Part shown: positions 16,150 through 24,431 of the stretch, piece after piece
Layout: every line of letters begins with the position of its first letter
How positions within the stretch are numbered: the first letter of the stretch is position 1
Assembly (NCBI GenBank): GCA_019753285.1
Contig: JAIELD010000013.1
Location: 1 to 35,450 of the forward strand
DNA: 35,450 bases
Direction of reading: 5' to 3'
From: Beijerinckiaceae bacterium
GTDB taxonomy: Bacteria > Pseudomonadota > Alphaproteobacteria > Rhizobiales > Beijerinckiaceae
Position numbers and translations under genes: made by a program
Notes under the pieces: generated by a model
The model's input: the letters and a program-made list of their open reading frames with translations, nothing else
The model's database searches: none
Told to the model about the DNA's origin: nothing

Positions 16150-16974
16150 TCAGCGCCAAACGGGAAGGTTCTGCCAGAAATTCCACCACTCGGGCCAACT
16201 GCCTTCGAAGAACGGACCGCTGATGATGATGCAGACGGCGCTCCAGAAACCAGCCGAGAGAGCGAGGAACAGGCCGAGACGATGGATGCCGAGCGTTCCG
16301 ATCGAGTATCCGAGGATGTCACGGAAGAAGGCGTTCTCGTGTTCGGTCGTCTTGACCGAGCCATTCTTGCCATTGTTCACGGCGCCCAGAATGGCTGCCC
16401 CGTGCAGAGAGAGCGCATAGGTCGTCGCGAAGAAGAACGACACAGCGATCATGTGCGCAGGGTTGTAGTGGAAGTTGAGGTAGCTATACCCGACATTCGA
16501 CACCCAGTTGAGATGGCTGAAGATGCCGTAGTTGAAGCCGTTGCTCCACGCACCCATGAGGATGGGACGGAAGACGTTCAGCGTCACATAGGCGAGTACG
16601 GCAAAACTATAGGCTATCGGCACATGGTAGTTCATGCCGAGCTTGCGGCTGATCTCGACCTGTCGCAGCGCCCAGGAAACGAACGCTCCCGTGGCGCAGA
16701 TGGTGATGACCTGCCAGAGGCCGCCCTCCATCATCGGCGCGAAGCCGAGGCCGTATTTGACGTCCGGCGGATCGATGCTGATCTGCCAGATATTCCAGGT
16801 CGGGCCTTGGGACGCGCCATAGACGATAAGCGCCGTTCCGAGCACCGAGAAGAAAATCGTCGTCACGCCGAAAAAGCCGACGAAGAACGGTCCGACCCAG
16901 AAGTCGAACAGATCACCGCCTATCAATGTGCCACCCCTGACACGATATCTCTTTTCGAAACTCAGCATCGCCAT
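16150..16974 (-). CDS. pufL: Photosynthetic reaction centre L subunit
   Basis: PufL is the second core subunit of the reaction centre. The 274-residue protein begins [20 protein letters not shown] and has five membrane helices. Ligand histidines are at 154, 174, 191 and 231, equal to L153, L173, L190 and L230 after removal of Met. The QB proton path region reads EHENAFFRD: Glu L212 is present but L213 is Asn rather than Asp, as in Blastochloris viridis. GGAGG (16983-16987) lies 8 nt upstream of the ATG. A 14-nt gap separates it from pufM, and 224 nt with a strong hairpin separates it from pufA. Confidence 0.98.
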   Translation of the reverse strand: MAMLSFEKRYRVRGGTLIGGDLFDFWVGPFFVGFFGVTTIFFSVLGTALIVYGASQGPTWNIWQISIDPPDVKYGLGFAPMMEGGLWQVITICATGAFVSWALRQVEISRKLGMNYHVPIAYSFAVLAYVTLNVFRPILMGAWSNGFNYGIFSHLNWVSNVGYSYLNFHYNPAHMIAVSFFFATTYALSLHGAAILGAVNNGKNGSVKTTEHENAFFRDILGYSIGTLGIHRLGLFLALSAGFWSAVCIIISGPFFEGSWPEWWNFWQNLPVWR

Positions 16975-17154
16975 TGCATGATCCTCCAGCCGCGATGTGC
17001 GGGCACGCGCCGCCCGCTAGCTATTCTTGTTGCGGCCTCATCCCCCAGCGCCAACCCCTTGGCCGCGCTTGGGATAAAAGCTTGAAATGTCTCGATGTTC
17101 TGATCGCCAGGTCTAAAAGCAGCCATGCGGGAACACGATGTCGTTCGTTAGAGC

Positions 17155-17187
17155 CGCTGTCCGGGCAGTCATGCCGTCCGGACAGCG
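17155..17187 (-). ncRNA. Intercistronic hairpin between pufA and pufL (probable mRNA-stability element)
   Basis: CGCTGTCCGG (17155-17164) and CCGGACAGCG (17178-17187) are perfect inverted repeats, extended inside the loop by GGCA/TGCC. The hairpin begins 11 nt after the pufA stop and is not followed by a U-tract. In Rhodobacter, hairpins at this place protect pufBA mRNA from 3' decay and allow more LH1 than reaction-centre protein to be made. The same role is likely here but is inferred. Confidence 0.75.
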
Positions 17188-17198
17188 TCGGTCTTGCG

Positions 17199-17402
17199 TC
17201 AGCCGATCAGGGACTGCACGTCGGAGACGGGCGGTTCGATGATCAGGGCTGCCTTGGGGCGAGCCGCGCGTGGTCCCTCGATCCAGTTGAACCGGTCCGT
17301 GCTGAGCAGGATGAAGTGAATCACCAGCGCGAGGACGAAAAGGAAAACGGACAGAGCGACGAGCGCCCGGCGCGGATCGAACAGTAGCCAGATTTTATAC
17401 AT
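17199..17402 (-). CDS. pufA: Light-harvesting 1 (core antenna) alpha polypeptide
   Basis: PufA is the LH1 alpha chain, a single-helix protein that binds bacteriochlorophyll and carotenoid around the reaction centre. The 67 residues start [14 protein letters not shown]. His29 in [11 protein letters not shown] is the bacteriochlorophyll ligand, and Trp40, 11 residues on, is the usual hydrogen-bond residue that red-shifts absorption. The start has AAGGAG 7 nt upstream overlapping the pufB stop region, and the gap to pufB is 10 nt. The C-terminus (about 27 residues after Trp40) is of normal length. Confidence 0.97.
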   Translation of the reverse strand: MYKIWLLFDPRRALVALSVFLFVLALVIHFILLSTDRFNWIEGPRAARPKAALIIEPPVSDVQSLIG

Positions 17403-17412
17403 GTCTTGCTCC

Positions 17413-17640
17413 TTATACGATCAGTGAGCTGATCTGGGCGAGAGCGTAGGTGGCGCCTTCGGTGAGCGAGGAATACCCGTTCACTTTGGGGAACCAAGGA
17501 CGCCACTGCCAAACCAGGAAGTGTGCAATCAGGGCGATCACGGTGAAGATGATGAAGCTGGTCACGAAAATTCCGTGGAATTCGCGTGCTTCGCTATCCG
17601 TCAATCCCGACAGTGAGCCCCTCATATTGTTGTCAGCCAT
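17413..17640 (-). CDS. pufB: Light-harvesting 1 (core antenna) beta polypeptide
   Basis: PufB is the LH1 beta chain. The 75-residue protein has the N-terminal [19 protein letters not shown], with His22, and the membrane helix with the bacteriochlorophyll ligand His40 ([15 protein letters not shown]). It continues for about 25 residues past the usual end (WRPWF), with the tail [25 protein letters not shown], longer than the 47-49 residues of Rhodobacter-type beta chains. GGAGG sits 7 nt upstream of the ATG. It is the first structural gene after pufQ. Confidence 0.96.
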   Translation of the reverse strand: MADNNMRGSLSGLTDSEAREFHGIFVTSFIIFTVIALIAHFLVWQWRPWFPKVNGYSSLTEGATYALAQISSLIV

Positions 17641-17702
17641 TTCTGACCTCCGATTAGGCCTGAGGCCCGTTACCGCGCACCTCCCGCGCGGCAGGGATGT
17701 CC

Positions 17703-17749
17703 GTCTGGCATGGGGGCATGACAGACGATCCGCCCGTTTTTAGCGGGCG
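17703..17749 (-). other. Two stem-loops between pufQ and pufB
   Basis: GTCTG-g-CATG and CATG-a-CAGAC (17703-17726) form one hairpin with a single internal mismatch, and CGCCCG and CGGGCG (17731-17749) form a second one around TTTTTAG. They lie in the 122-nt gap between pufQ and pufB. Structures here could mark RNA processing that separates the bchZ-pufQ part of the superoperon transcript from the abundant pufBA mRNA. The repeats are seen; the role is inferred. Confidence 0.5.
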
Positions 17750-17762
17750 AAATTCGTGTTCA

Positions 17763-18077
17763 TCACCCCATGAAGGCATAAGGTATCGATGAGCTTGCAA
17801 GTTCGTGGGTCTCGCGGAACACGTTGCGCGAGATGATCTTTTCCGATCTCGGCGACGCAAGACGCATCAGCCGCAGAACGAGGGTCGCGGCGAAGAACAC
17901 CGGCCAGGTGACGATGTAGATCATCCAGAACTCGCGCGAGTCCTTGTCGCGGGTGCTGTGTTGCGTGACCATGCCATGCCCCTCCCTTTTATATGCGGCG
18001 CGGGCTGCGCCATTGGCCGAACTGGCGAGAGCTAGCGGCTGTTCGCCAGCATGCAGGAATGCCGATGCGTCGCTCAT
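17763..18077 (-). CDS. pufQ: PufQ-like protein
   Basis: PufQ is a small membrane protein, encoded between bchZ and pufB, thought to assist bacteriochlorophyll synthesis or delivery. The 104-residue product has a polar N-terminal part and one hydrophobic helix ([21 protein letters not shown], residues about 50-70), followed by a basic tail ending [10 protein letters not shown]. The ATG at 18077 overlaps the bchZ stop as ATGA, supporting coupled translation. A second ATG at residue 36 (MVTQHST) would give 69 residues, close to the 70-80 of known PufQ. Identification rests more on position and the single helix than on sequence. Confidence 0.75.
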   Translation of the reverse strand: MSDASAFLHAGEQPLALASSANGAARAAYKREGHGMVTQHSTRDKDSREFWMIYIVTWPVFFAATLVLRLMRLASPRSEKIISRNVFRETHELASSSIPYAFMG

Positions 18078-19537
18078 GTGAGTGCTCCCGTCGTGCGTTT
18101 GGTTGGATTGGTTCTGCCGTCTGCGCTCGACATGCAGTCGATCGTCACGCGATCCTCGCCGGTGCGGCGCGCCTCGCTCTCGGCGGCGTCGCGCAGGCGC
18201 TTGGCGGCCGAGATGCGGGTGAGAATCGGGTGCTCTTCGACGATCGCGTCGAGCATGGCTTTCGCCTCGTCGCTCCAGGGCAGATCGTCGTGCAGGCGAG
18301 AGGGTGTCGCCTCGACCTTGTCGAGCTCGGTGCCCAGCGGGATGATGTTGAACAGCGCATCGAACAGCGCGTTGCACACTTCCTGCACGAGGTAGGTCGC
18401 GCCGGAATAGCCCATGAACGGCGTGCCGGTGTGCCTGCGGATGATCGCGCCGGGAAACGATGCCGGAATGTAGACGGCGCGCGAGCCCGTCTCGCACATA
18501 TACATGCGCTCATTGTAGCTGCCGAACATCACGAGCGGCGGCGTGCTGCGGATCGCCTCGCGGATCGCGTCGTTGTCGGTCTTCGCTCCAGCCTTGCGCG
18601 AAACCGCGAAGGTGCAGGGCAGGCCCATCTCGTCCTCGAGAAAATTGCGGATGCCGCGGGCGTAGGTGTCGCTCGCCACGACCGCGAAGCTCGCCGTGCC
18701 GAAGAAATCCTGCGTGACCGAGCGCCAGAGATCCCAGAGCGGCTTGATGGTCGTGTGCTTCTCACGCTCGATGAACGGCTCGGGATCGAGGCCTAGCAAT
18801 TCGCCTAACGTGCGCAGGAATTTCGTCGTCGAGTGCAGCCCGATCGGCGCCTGCAGATAGGGACGCTCCAGCGCCTCGCAGAGCAACCGGCCGAATTCGC
18901 GGTAAAGGCAGATATTGACGTCCGCGTTGATCAGCTTCGGCACGTCGGCTACGTGGCTCCCCATCGGGAAGACCATGTTGATCTCAGCGCCGATGCCTTC
19001 GACGAGGCGGCGGATCTCGGCGAGATCCGACGGCATGTTGAACGTGCCGTAGATCGGCCCGATGATGTTGACGCGCGGCTTCGCGCCCTCGACCTTCTTG
19101 CGCTCAGGCACTTTCTTGGTGCCGTATTCCGACCACAGCCAGAACAGGGCGCGATTGGCGCTCTGCCACTGGTCCTCGTCGATCGTGCGCGGCAGGAAGC
19201 GCTTGACGTTGGTGCCTTCCGGCGTCACGCCGCCGCCGATCATCTCGGCGATGGAGCCTGTGACAACCACGGCCGGCTGATCGGGGTCCAGCACCTTGTG
19301 CGCGCGGCGCATTGCGCCTTCCGTGCCGGTCTGGCCGAGCTCTTCCTCGCCAAGGCCGGTGACGACGATCGGCAATTCATGCGGCGGCAGCGCGTCTGTG
19401 TAATGGAGCACCGACGTGACCGGAAGATTTTCGCAGCCGACCGGGCCGTCGATGATGACCTGCAGGCCCTTGATCGCCGTGAAGACGTAGACCGAACCCC
19501 AATATCCGCCAGCGCGGTCGTGATCGAGAACCAGCAT
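18074..19537 (-). CDS. bchZ: Chlorophyllide a reductase subunit Z (BchZ)
   Basis: BchZ is the NifK-like subunit of chlorophyllide a oxidoreductase, which with BchY and the BchX iron protein reduces ring B to make the bacteriochlorin. The 487-residue protein begins [19 protein letters not shown] and has the cluster-proximal [19 protein letters not shown] with its cysteine at residue 35. The C-terminal region ([19 protein letters not shown]) is the light-independent reductase domain shared with BchB. The ATG at 19537 shares one base with the bchY stop, and the stop overlaps the pufQ start by 4 nt. Confidence 0.97.
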   Translation of the reverse strand: MLVLDHDRAGGYWGSVYVFTAIKGLQVIIDGPVGCENLPVTSVLHYTDALPPHELPIVVTGLGEEELGQTGTEGAMRRAHKVLDPDQPAVVVTGSIAEMIGGGVTPEGTNVKRFLPRTIDEDQWQSANRALFWLWSEYGTKKVPERKKVEGAKPRVNIIGPIYGTFNMPSDLAEIRRLVEGIGAEINMVFPMGSHVADVPKLINADVNICLYREFGRLLCEALERPYLQAPIGLHSTTKFLRTLGELLGLDPEPFIEREKHTTIKPLWDLWRSVTQDFFGTASFAVVASDTYARGIRNFLEDEMGLPCTFAVSRKAGAKTDNDAIREAIRSTPPLVMFGSYNERMYMCETGSRAVYIPASFPGAIIRRHTGTPFMGYSGATYLVQEVCNALFDALFNIIPLGTELDKVEATPSRLHDDLPWSDEAKAMLDAIVEEHPILTRISAAKRLRDAAESEARRTGEDRVTIDCMSSADGRTNPTKRTTGALT

Positions 19538-21105
19538 CAGATGGCCTCCTCGACGTTGCGCTTCTTGGCGGCCGCCTGCATCTGGCGGCGATATTTCTCA
19601 CGAAACTCCGGGCGATCCTTCGGGGTCTCTTCCCAGACGCCGGCAGCATGGCCGGTTCCAACGCCGTCGAAAAAGGCCTTCATCTCATCGAAGCGCGCCT
19701 TGTTGCCGAGCGCGGCGTTGACGACCTGGGCCAGCGATCCGGCGCCGGCGACGCCGAACAAGGGACGGGCCGATATGAGATTGGTGAAGTAGAGCGACGG
19801 GATCGCCAGTTCCTTGGCCTTCTGCACCACGGGCGTGGTGCCGATGGCGAGGTCAGGCTGGAATTCACGCATTGCAGCGAGGTCCTGCTCAAGCGAGGCG
19901 CGATATTGAACGTGCACGCCCTTCGCCAGCAGCCATTCGCGATCGGCATCGGACCAGACGGTGCGCGGGCAGGCCGTGCCGACATAGCGCACATCCGCGC
20001 CGCTTTCGATCAGCAGGCGGGCAACCAACAATTCCGAGCCTTCATAGCCGGAGAGCGTGATGCGGCCCTTGATCGGCGCTTTTTCAAGGACGCCCGAAAT
20101 CATCGGCAGGAACTTGTTCTTGGCTGCGTCGATCAGATCGCGCTTGACGTTGCAGGCCTGGCCGATGCTCTCGAGCCAGGCCTCGGTGCCGTCATGACCG
20201 ACCGGGCCGGAGCCGACGATCTTGCGGCCGGCCGCCTCGAACTCGCGGAAGGACGCCGTATAGAAAGGATGGATCGCGGCGACGGCGGCGCAATCGAGCG
20301 CGGAATAGAGCTCGCGCCATTCGCGCGTCGGCACGACCGGGCCGGCGGCAAGGCCGAGCGGCTCCAGCATCATGCCGATGCCGACAGGGTCGGCCGGGAA
20401 CATCTCGCCGACGAGTGTGACGGTCGGCTTGGAACTGCGGCCGCCGCGCGGCGCCTGAACGGAGCCCTGCTCCGCTTCCTTGCGAGCGTAGCGGAGCATC
20501 GCACCGGCCAGCACGTCCTTGGCCTCCGCGTGAGTCGGAACGCCGAAGCCCGGCACGTCGATGCCGATGATGCGGACACCATTGATCTCGTTGGGCAGCA
20601 GGTCGAGCGGCACGCCTGACGCGGTCGGAACGCAGAGATTGGTGATGATGATGGTGTCGTAAAGCTCGGGGTCGGCGAGCTTGAAGACGGCCTCGCGGAT
20701 GTCCTCGAACAGCTTGCCGGTGACCAGCGTTTCGGAATTGAACGGCACGTAGCCGACCGAACGACGCGCGCCATAGAAATGCGAGGTGAAGGTCAGGCCA
20801 TAGACGCAGCAGGCGGAGCCCGACAGGACCGTCGCCGTGCGGCGCATCCTGAGGCCCACCCGCAGCGAGCCGAAGGCCGGGCACATGCTCTGCGGCTGGT
20901 CATGCGGGCCGACGGGATAATCGGCGGCGTAGCGATCCAGCGTCTCGCTCTTGCCGGCAGCATCTGCTGCCCGGCGCATCTCGTCCTTGCCGGAATGACA
21001 GCCAAGACCATCGCCCTTCGTCGCCGCGACGTTGATGGCGACATCGCTCGCCACCGCCGTAGGGGCTGGTGCGGACGTATCGATGTCGAGGACGATTTCG
21101 GTCAC
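19537..21105 (-). CDS. bchY: Chlorophyllide a reductase subunit Y (BchY)
   Basis: BchY is the NifD-like partner of BchZ in chlorophyllide a oxidoreductase. The 522-residue protein has cysteines in [18 protein letters not shown] and NLCVPTASG, consistent with the BchYZ cluster ligands. The start chosen is GTG at 21105 (VTEIVLDID), 14 nt after the bchX stop; the frame is open upstream, but that part lies inside bchX. No ATG precedes the conserved region closely. The stop overlaps bchZ by one base. Confidence 0.95.
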   Translation of the reverse strand: MTEIVLDIDTSAPAPTAVASDVAINVAATKGDGLGCHSGKDEMRRAADAAGKSETLDRYAADYPVGPHDQPQSMCPAFGSLRVGLRMRRTATVLSGSACCVYGLTFTSHFYGARRSVGYVPFNSETLVTGKLFEDIREAVFKLADPELYDTIIITNLCVPTASGVPLDLLPNEINGVRIIGIDVPGFGVPTHAEAKDVLAGAMLRYARKEAEQGSVQAPRGGRSSKPTVTLVGEMFPADPVGIGMMLEPLGLAAGPVVPTREWRELYSALDCAAVAAIHPFYTASFREFEAAGRKIVGSGPVGHDGTEAWLESIGQACNVKRDLIDAAKNKFLPMISGVLEKAPIKGRITLSGYEGSELLVARLLIESGADVRYVGTACPRTVWSDADREWLLAKGVHVQYRASLEQDLAAMREFQPDLAIGTTPVVQKAKELAIPSLYFTNLISARPLFGVAGAGSLAQVVNAALGNKARFDEMKAFFDGVGTGHAAGVWEETPKDRPEFREKYRRQMQAAAKKRNVEEAI

Positions 21106-21119
21106 GGTGCAGCCTTGGG

Positions 21120-22166
21120 TCAAACGGTTTCGTAGATGATTTCGAGCGATGGCTTCTCGATATGCGACTTGCCGCACATGTCTTCGAAGGTTGCGGGTTC
21201 GAGCACCACGCCGCGGCCGACGACTTCGCCAGCGAACAGACCGAGAAGCCCATCCTGCGTCAGCGGGGTCGGACGAACCGGCGGCGCGAGGCCGACATTC
21301 ATCGCAAGCCCTTCGAAGAGCGGCCCCCATTCGCTGCCTGGAATGCCGATGATCTCGTAATTGGCGCTCTTCTTGCGAATGTCGTCATCGGCCGGGATAG
21401 CGGCCAGCACCGGAATGCCGACGGCTGCCGCGAAAGCCTGCGCCTCGCCAGAATGATCGTCCTTGTTGATGACCATGCCGGCTACGCCGACATTGCCGCC
21501 AAGCTTGCGGAAGTATTCGACCGCCGAGCAGACATTGTTGGCGACATAGAGCGATTGCAGGTCGTTCGATCCGACGACGATGACCTTCTGGCACATGTCG
21601 CGCGCGATCGGCAGGCCGAAGCCGCCGCAGACCACGTCGCCCAGGAAGTCGAGCAGGACATAGTCGAAGCCCCACTCGTGGAAGCCGAGCTTCTCGAGCA
21701 GTTCGAAGCCGTGGATGATGCCGCGTCCGCCGCAGCCGCGGCCGACCTCAGGCCCGCCGAGTTCCATGGCATAGACGCCGTCGCGCTTGAAGCAGACGTC
21801 GCCGATCTTCACTTCCTCGCCGGCAAGCTTCTTCTTGGACGAGGTTTCGATGATGGTCGGGCAGGCGCGGCCGCCAAACAGAAGCGAGGTCGTGTCGCTT
21901 TTCGGATCGCAGCCGATGAGCAGCACTTTCTTGCCTTGCTGCGCCATCATGTAGGAGAGGTTGGCGAGCGTGAAGCTCTTGCCGATACCGCCCTTGCCAT
22001 AAATGGCGATGATCTGCGTTTCCTTGGTCACCTCGGTGGTGATCGGCGCATCCGGCTCGATCGCCGCCTCGGCGCGCAGCGCCTGAGCCGCGACCTGATT
22101 GAGGAGCGAACCAAGATTGGTGTGCTCCGTCGCTGCGCCATCAAGATTTCCTGGCATCGCATTCAT
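21120..22166 (-). CDS. bchX: Chlorophyllide a reductase iron protein subunit X (BchX)
   Basis: BchX is the NifH-like ATPase that donates electrons to BchYZ. The 348-residue protein has a Walker A loop at residues 57-64 (GKGGIGKS) and the two cluster cysteines C145 (GRGCGG) and C180 (VVCGGF), mirroring BchL. The ATG at 22166 overlaps the bchC stop as ATGA and has GGAG 9 nt upstream; a TTG two codons earlier is possible but unlikely. About 50 residues precede the nucleotide-binding fold, as is usual for BchX. Confidence 0.97.
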   Translation of the reverse strand: MNAMPGNLDGAATEHTNLGSLLNQVAAQALRAEAAIEPDAPITTEVTKETQIIAIYGKGGIGKSFTLANLSYMMAQQGKKVLLIGCDPKSDTTSLLFGGRACPTIIETSSKKKLAGEEVKIGDVCFKRDGVYAMELGGPEVGRGCGGRGIIHGFELLEKLGFHEWGFDYVLLDFLGDVVCGGFGLPIARDMCQKVIVVGSNDLQSLYVANNVCSAVEYFRKLGGNVGVAGMVINKDDHSGEAQAFAAAVGIPVLAAIPADDDIRKKSANYEIIGIPGSEWGPLFEGLAMNVGLAPPVRPTPLTQDGLLGLFAGEVVGRGVVLEPATFEDMCGKSHIEKPSLEIIYETV

Positions 22167-23104
22167 GAACAATTTCTCCAGTCGAGGACCATCTTGAGGC
22201 AGGACGGATCCTGAAAGGCGGTCTCGTATGCCGAGACGGCGGATGCCGCCTCAGCCCGATGAGTGATGAGGCCGGCGAGCGAAAGCTTGCCGGAGGCAAC
22301 CAGACCCATCACGTCGATGAGGTCGCTGCCCTGCCATTCGGCGGCGACGCGCAGGCGCATCTCCTTCCGGAAGGCGGCGGTAAATTCGAAAGAGGGCCGA
22401 GCCTCGTAAAAGCCGGCGAGCACGATCTCGCCGCAGCGTGCGAGGCGCGGGACGAGCAGATCGAGGATCGAGGCATCGCCGCTGACATCGTAGATCGAGC
22501 GGTAATCCTTGCGGGCATCAATAGCGGGGTCGATCACCGCATAGCCTTCGGCGCCGTCGCGCCGGGCAGCATTGGTGTCCCACACAGTCGGAGCTTCGCC
22601 ACCGCAGGCGATGGTCAGCCTTGCGAGCAGCCGACCGAGGACGCCATGTCCGACGATGAGGTCCGGCAGGGATGAGCCGGGAGCCGCAAGAGCGTGCCGC
22701 GCCGTTGCGGCGAGTGCCAGCAGCACGCCGTTCTCGTTGAGATCATTCTCGATTGTGATGACCCGCGCGCCGGGGACGATCACCGTACGCGCCGCGCCGC
22801 CGAACAGCCCATGGACATGCCCGAAACAGCGAGCGCCGGGCACGAAGACCTGATCGCCGACGATGGAGCCTGAGCGCGAACCTGCCGAGACGATGCGGCC
22901 GACCGATTCGTAGCCTGGAACGAGTGGATAGCCCATGCCGGGGAAGGCCGGCATCCGTCCGCTCCAGAGCAGGCGCTCGGTGCCGGTGCTGATGCCGCTC
23001 CAGTCGATCTCGACGATGACGTCTTCGTCCTTGGGTCCATCGAGATCGAGCCGCCTGACGGCGATGTCTCTCGGGGCTTCCATGACGACTGCTAGCGTAT
23101 GCAT
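22163..23104 (-). CDS. bchC: 3-hydroxyethyl bacteriochlorophyllide a dehydrogenase BchC
   Basis: BchC oxidises the C-3 hydroxyethyl group made by BchF to the acetyl group of bacteriochlorophyll a. The 313-residue protein is of the zinc-dehydrogenase superfamily fold, with SGISTGTERLLWSG near the N-terminus, GYESVGRIVSAG, and a Rossmann region around VGHGVLGRLLARL. The ATG at 23104 (MHTLAVVMEAPRD) fits homologues; the frame is open to 23182 but that part overlaps the promoter. It has its own promoter inside the crtEF-bchCXYZ-puf superoperon with two PpsR boxes. The stop overlaps the bchX start. Confidence 0.95.
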   Translation of the reverse strand: MHTLAVVMEAPRDIAVRRLDLDGPKDEDVIVEIDWSGISTGTERLLWSGRMPAFPGMGYPLVPGYESVGRIVSAGSRSGSIVGDQVFVPGARCFGHVHGLFGGAARTVIVPGARVITIENDLNENGVLLALAATARHALAAPGSSLPDLIVGHGVLGRLLARLTIACGGEAPTVWDTNAARRDGAEGYAVIDPAIDARKDYRSIYDVSGDASILDLLVPRLARCGEIVLAGFYEARPSFEFTAAFRKEMRLRVAAEWQGSDLIDVMGLVASGKLSLAGLITHRAEAASAVSAYETAFQDPSCLKMVLDWRNCS

Positions 23105-23146
23105 CGGAGACTCAAATCGGAGTGAGGACAGACCTCTCTCAACGAT

Positions 23147-23164
23147 TGTCAGTAAATTATGACA
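23147..23164 (-). promoter_or_regulatory. PpsR/CrtJ box, bchC promoter proximal
   Basis: TGTCAGTAAATTATGACA fits TGT-N12-ACA exactly and is palindromic at its ends. A candidate -10 hexamer, TTTACT on the minus strand (23151-23156), lies inside it. It is separated by exactly 8 bp from a second box at 23173-23190, the same spacing as the paired CrtJ sites of the Rhodobacter capsulatus bchC promoter. Confidence 0.85.
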
Positions 23165-23172
23165 CAAAAAAG

Positions 23173-23190
23173 TGTCAATCAATTTTTACA
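23173..23190 (-). promoter_or_regulatory. PpsR/CrtJ box, bchC promoter distal, with -35 TTGACA
   Basis: TGTCAATCAATTTTTACA fits TGT-N12-ACA exactly. Its first six bases (23173-23178) read TTGACA on the minus strand, a perfect sigma-70 -35 element, 16 bp from the candidate -10 at 23151-23156. Repressor binding to the pair would cover both promoter hexamers. It lies between the crtF stop and bchC. Confidence 0.85.
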
Positions 23191-23242
23191 GTTGCACGCT
23201 AATTCAGCACGATGATCACTTGGCGAGATACATCGGCAACAG

Positions 23243-24427
23243 TCACTTTGCGACGATCAGGCTCGTCAGCATCGGACGGCGGGTCGGAACGGCACGCACC
23301 TCGTTGAAGCCGGCCTCACGCAGCATTGCCGCGAGTTCACCGACCGAACGCGGCCGCCCACTGCCCATTGCGAGCAGGTAAAAGCCGAAATACGCGTCGC
23401 CCATCGCCCTTGCACCGGGTGCATCGGCCATCGGCTCGCCGATCACCAGCGTCCCGCCCGGCGGGAGTGCATCCCGCACGCGGCGCAGCAGCGGCCTGAC
23501 AACCGCGTCGTCATGATCATGAAGAACGCGGATGAGCGAGATGACGTCCGCCCCTGGCGGCAGCGGCCCTTCCTTGAAATCGCCGCCGAACCATTCGGCG
23601 CGACCGGCGAGACCCGAGTCGGCGAATCGCTCGCCAGCACGGGTGGCAACCGGCGGCAGATCGAACAGCATGAGCCTGATGTCTGCGTTGACACGCGCAA
23701 CGGATTGCAGGAACGCGCCGTCGCCGCCGCCGATATCGAGCAATCTGTGATGGCCCGTGAATGGATAGGCGTGGAGGATATCGGCGGAAACGAGCGGCTG
23801 CGACGAGGCCATCAGGGTGCTGTAATCGGCGACCTTGCCGGGTTCGAGACCAGCAGGCGCCCCAGCGGTCGCATAGGCCCAGTAGCGCGAAAGATGCGTC
23901 TCGCCCGCCTCTCCGCGCAGCAGCGCGACAGGATCGAGGAGATCGGCGTAGAATAATTTGTGGTGCGCGATCATGGCCATCGCGCCCGGGTTGCCGAGAA
24001 AGGCCGCGCCCTGCTGACCAAGGCCGAAGCGTGGATTTTCGACGCTCTGCGACGAGCGCCGTTCGACCAGGTCGAGCGAGGCAGCGGCGGAAAGGAGCCG
24101 CTCGGCGGCCTCGAGCGAAAGACCCGTCTGCGCGGCGATCTCGCTGAGCCGCAACGGCGATCCGCGCAACCGCTCGAAGAGCTCCAGCTCGACGCAGGCC
24201 TGCAGGATCTGCGAATAGACGAACCCGGCGCAGAGGTCGAAAGCGCGTTGCGCCCGTCGCCGCGCCACGAAGCGCGTCAACGGAAACCAAGCGGCGAACT
24301 CCTGGAAGGATGCGTTCGATATCAACGCATTACGGTGCTCTGCTACGATATTGCGCAGCTTTTCGCCGAGTGTCGGTCGCGCGCCGATCGGGTGCGGACG
24401 CCGCAAGGGCTCGCTCCCGGCCGGCAT
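23243..24427 (-). CDS. crtF: Hydroxyneurosporene/demethylspheroidene O-methyltransferase CrtF
   Basis: CrtF methylates the C-1 hydroxyl of acyclic carotenoids made by CrtC, a late step to spheroidene or spirilloxanthin. The 394-residue protein has an N-terminal winged-helix dimerisation part (residues about 65-130), then a class-I methyltransferase fold with the S-adenosylmethionine loop LLDIGGGDGAF near residue 228, and LIRVLHDHDD with the catalytic-region histidine of plant-type O-methyltransferases. It starts 4 nt after the crtE stop, so crtE-crtF are co-transcribed. Confidence 0.95.
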   Translation of the reverse strand: MPAGSEPLRRPHPIGARPTLGEKLRNIVAEHRNALISNASFQEFAAWFPLTRFVARRRAQRAFDLCAGFVYSQILQACVELELFERLRGSPLRLSEIAAQTGLSLEAAERLLSAAASLDLVERRSSQSVENPRFGLGQQGAAFLGNPGAMAMIAHHKLFYADLLDPVALLRGEAGETHLSRYWAYATAGAPAGLEPGKVADYSTLMASSQPLVSADILHAYPFTGHHRLLDIGGGDGAFLQSVARVNADIRLMLFDLPPVATRAGERFADSGLAGRAEWFGGDFKEGPLPPGADVISLIRVLHDHDDAVVRPLLRRVRDALPPGGTLVIGEPMADAPGARAMGDAYFGFYLLAMGSGRPRSVGELAAMLREAGFNEVRAVPTRRPMLTSLIVAK

Positions 24428-24431
24428 CGGC

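Noticed and set aside
15221..16420. 399-codon plus-strand open frame across pufM and the end of pufL
   Set aside because: It runs antisense to well-identified reaction-centre genes and has low-complexity composition, so it is not a gene.
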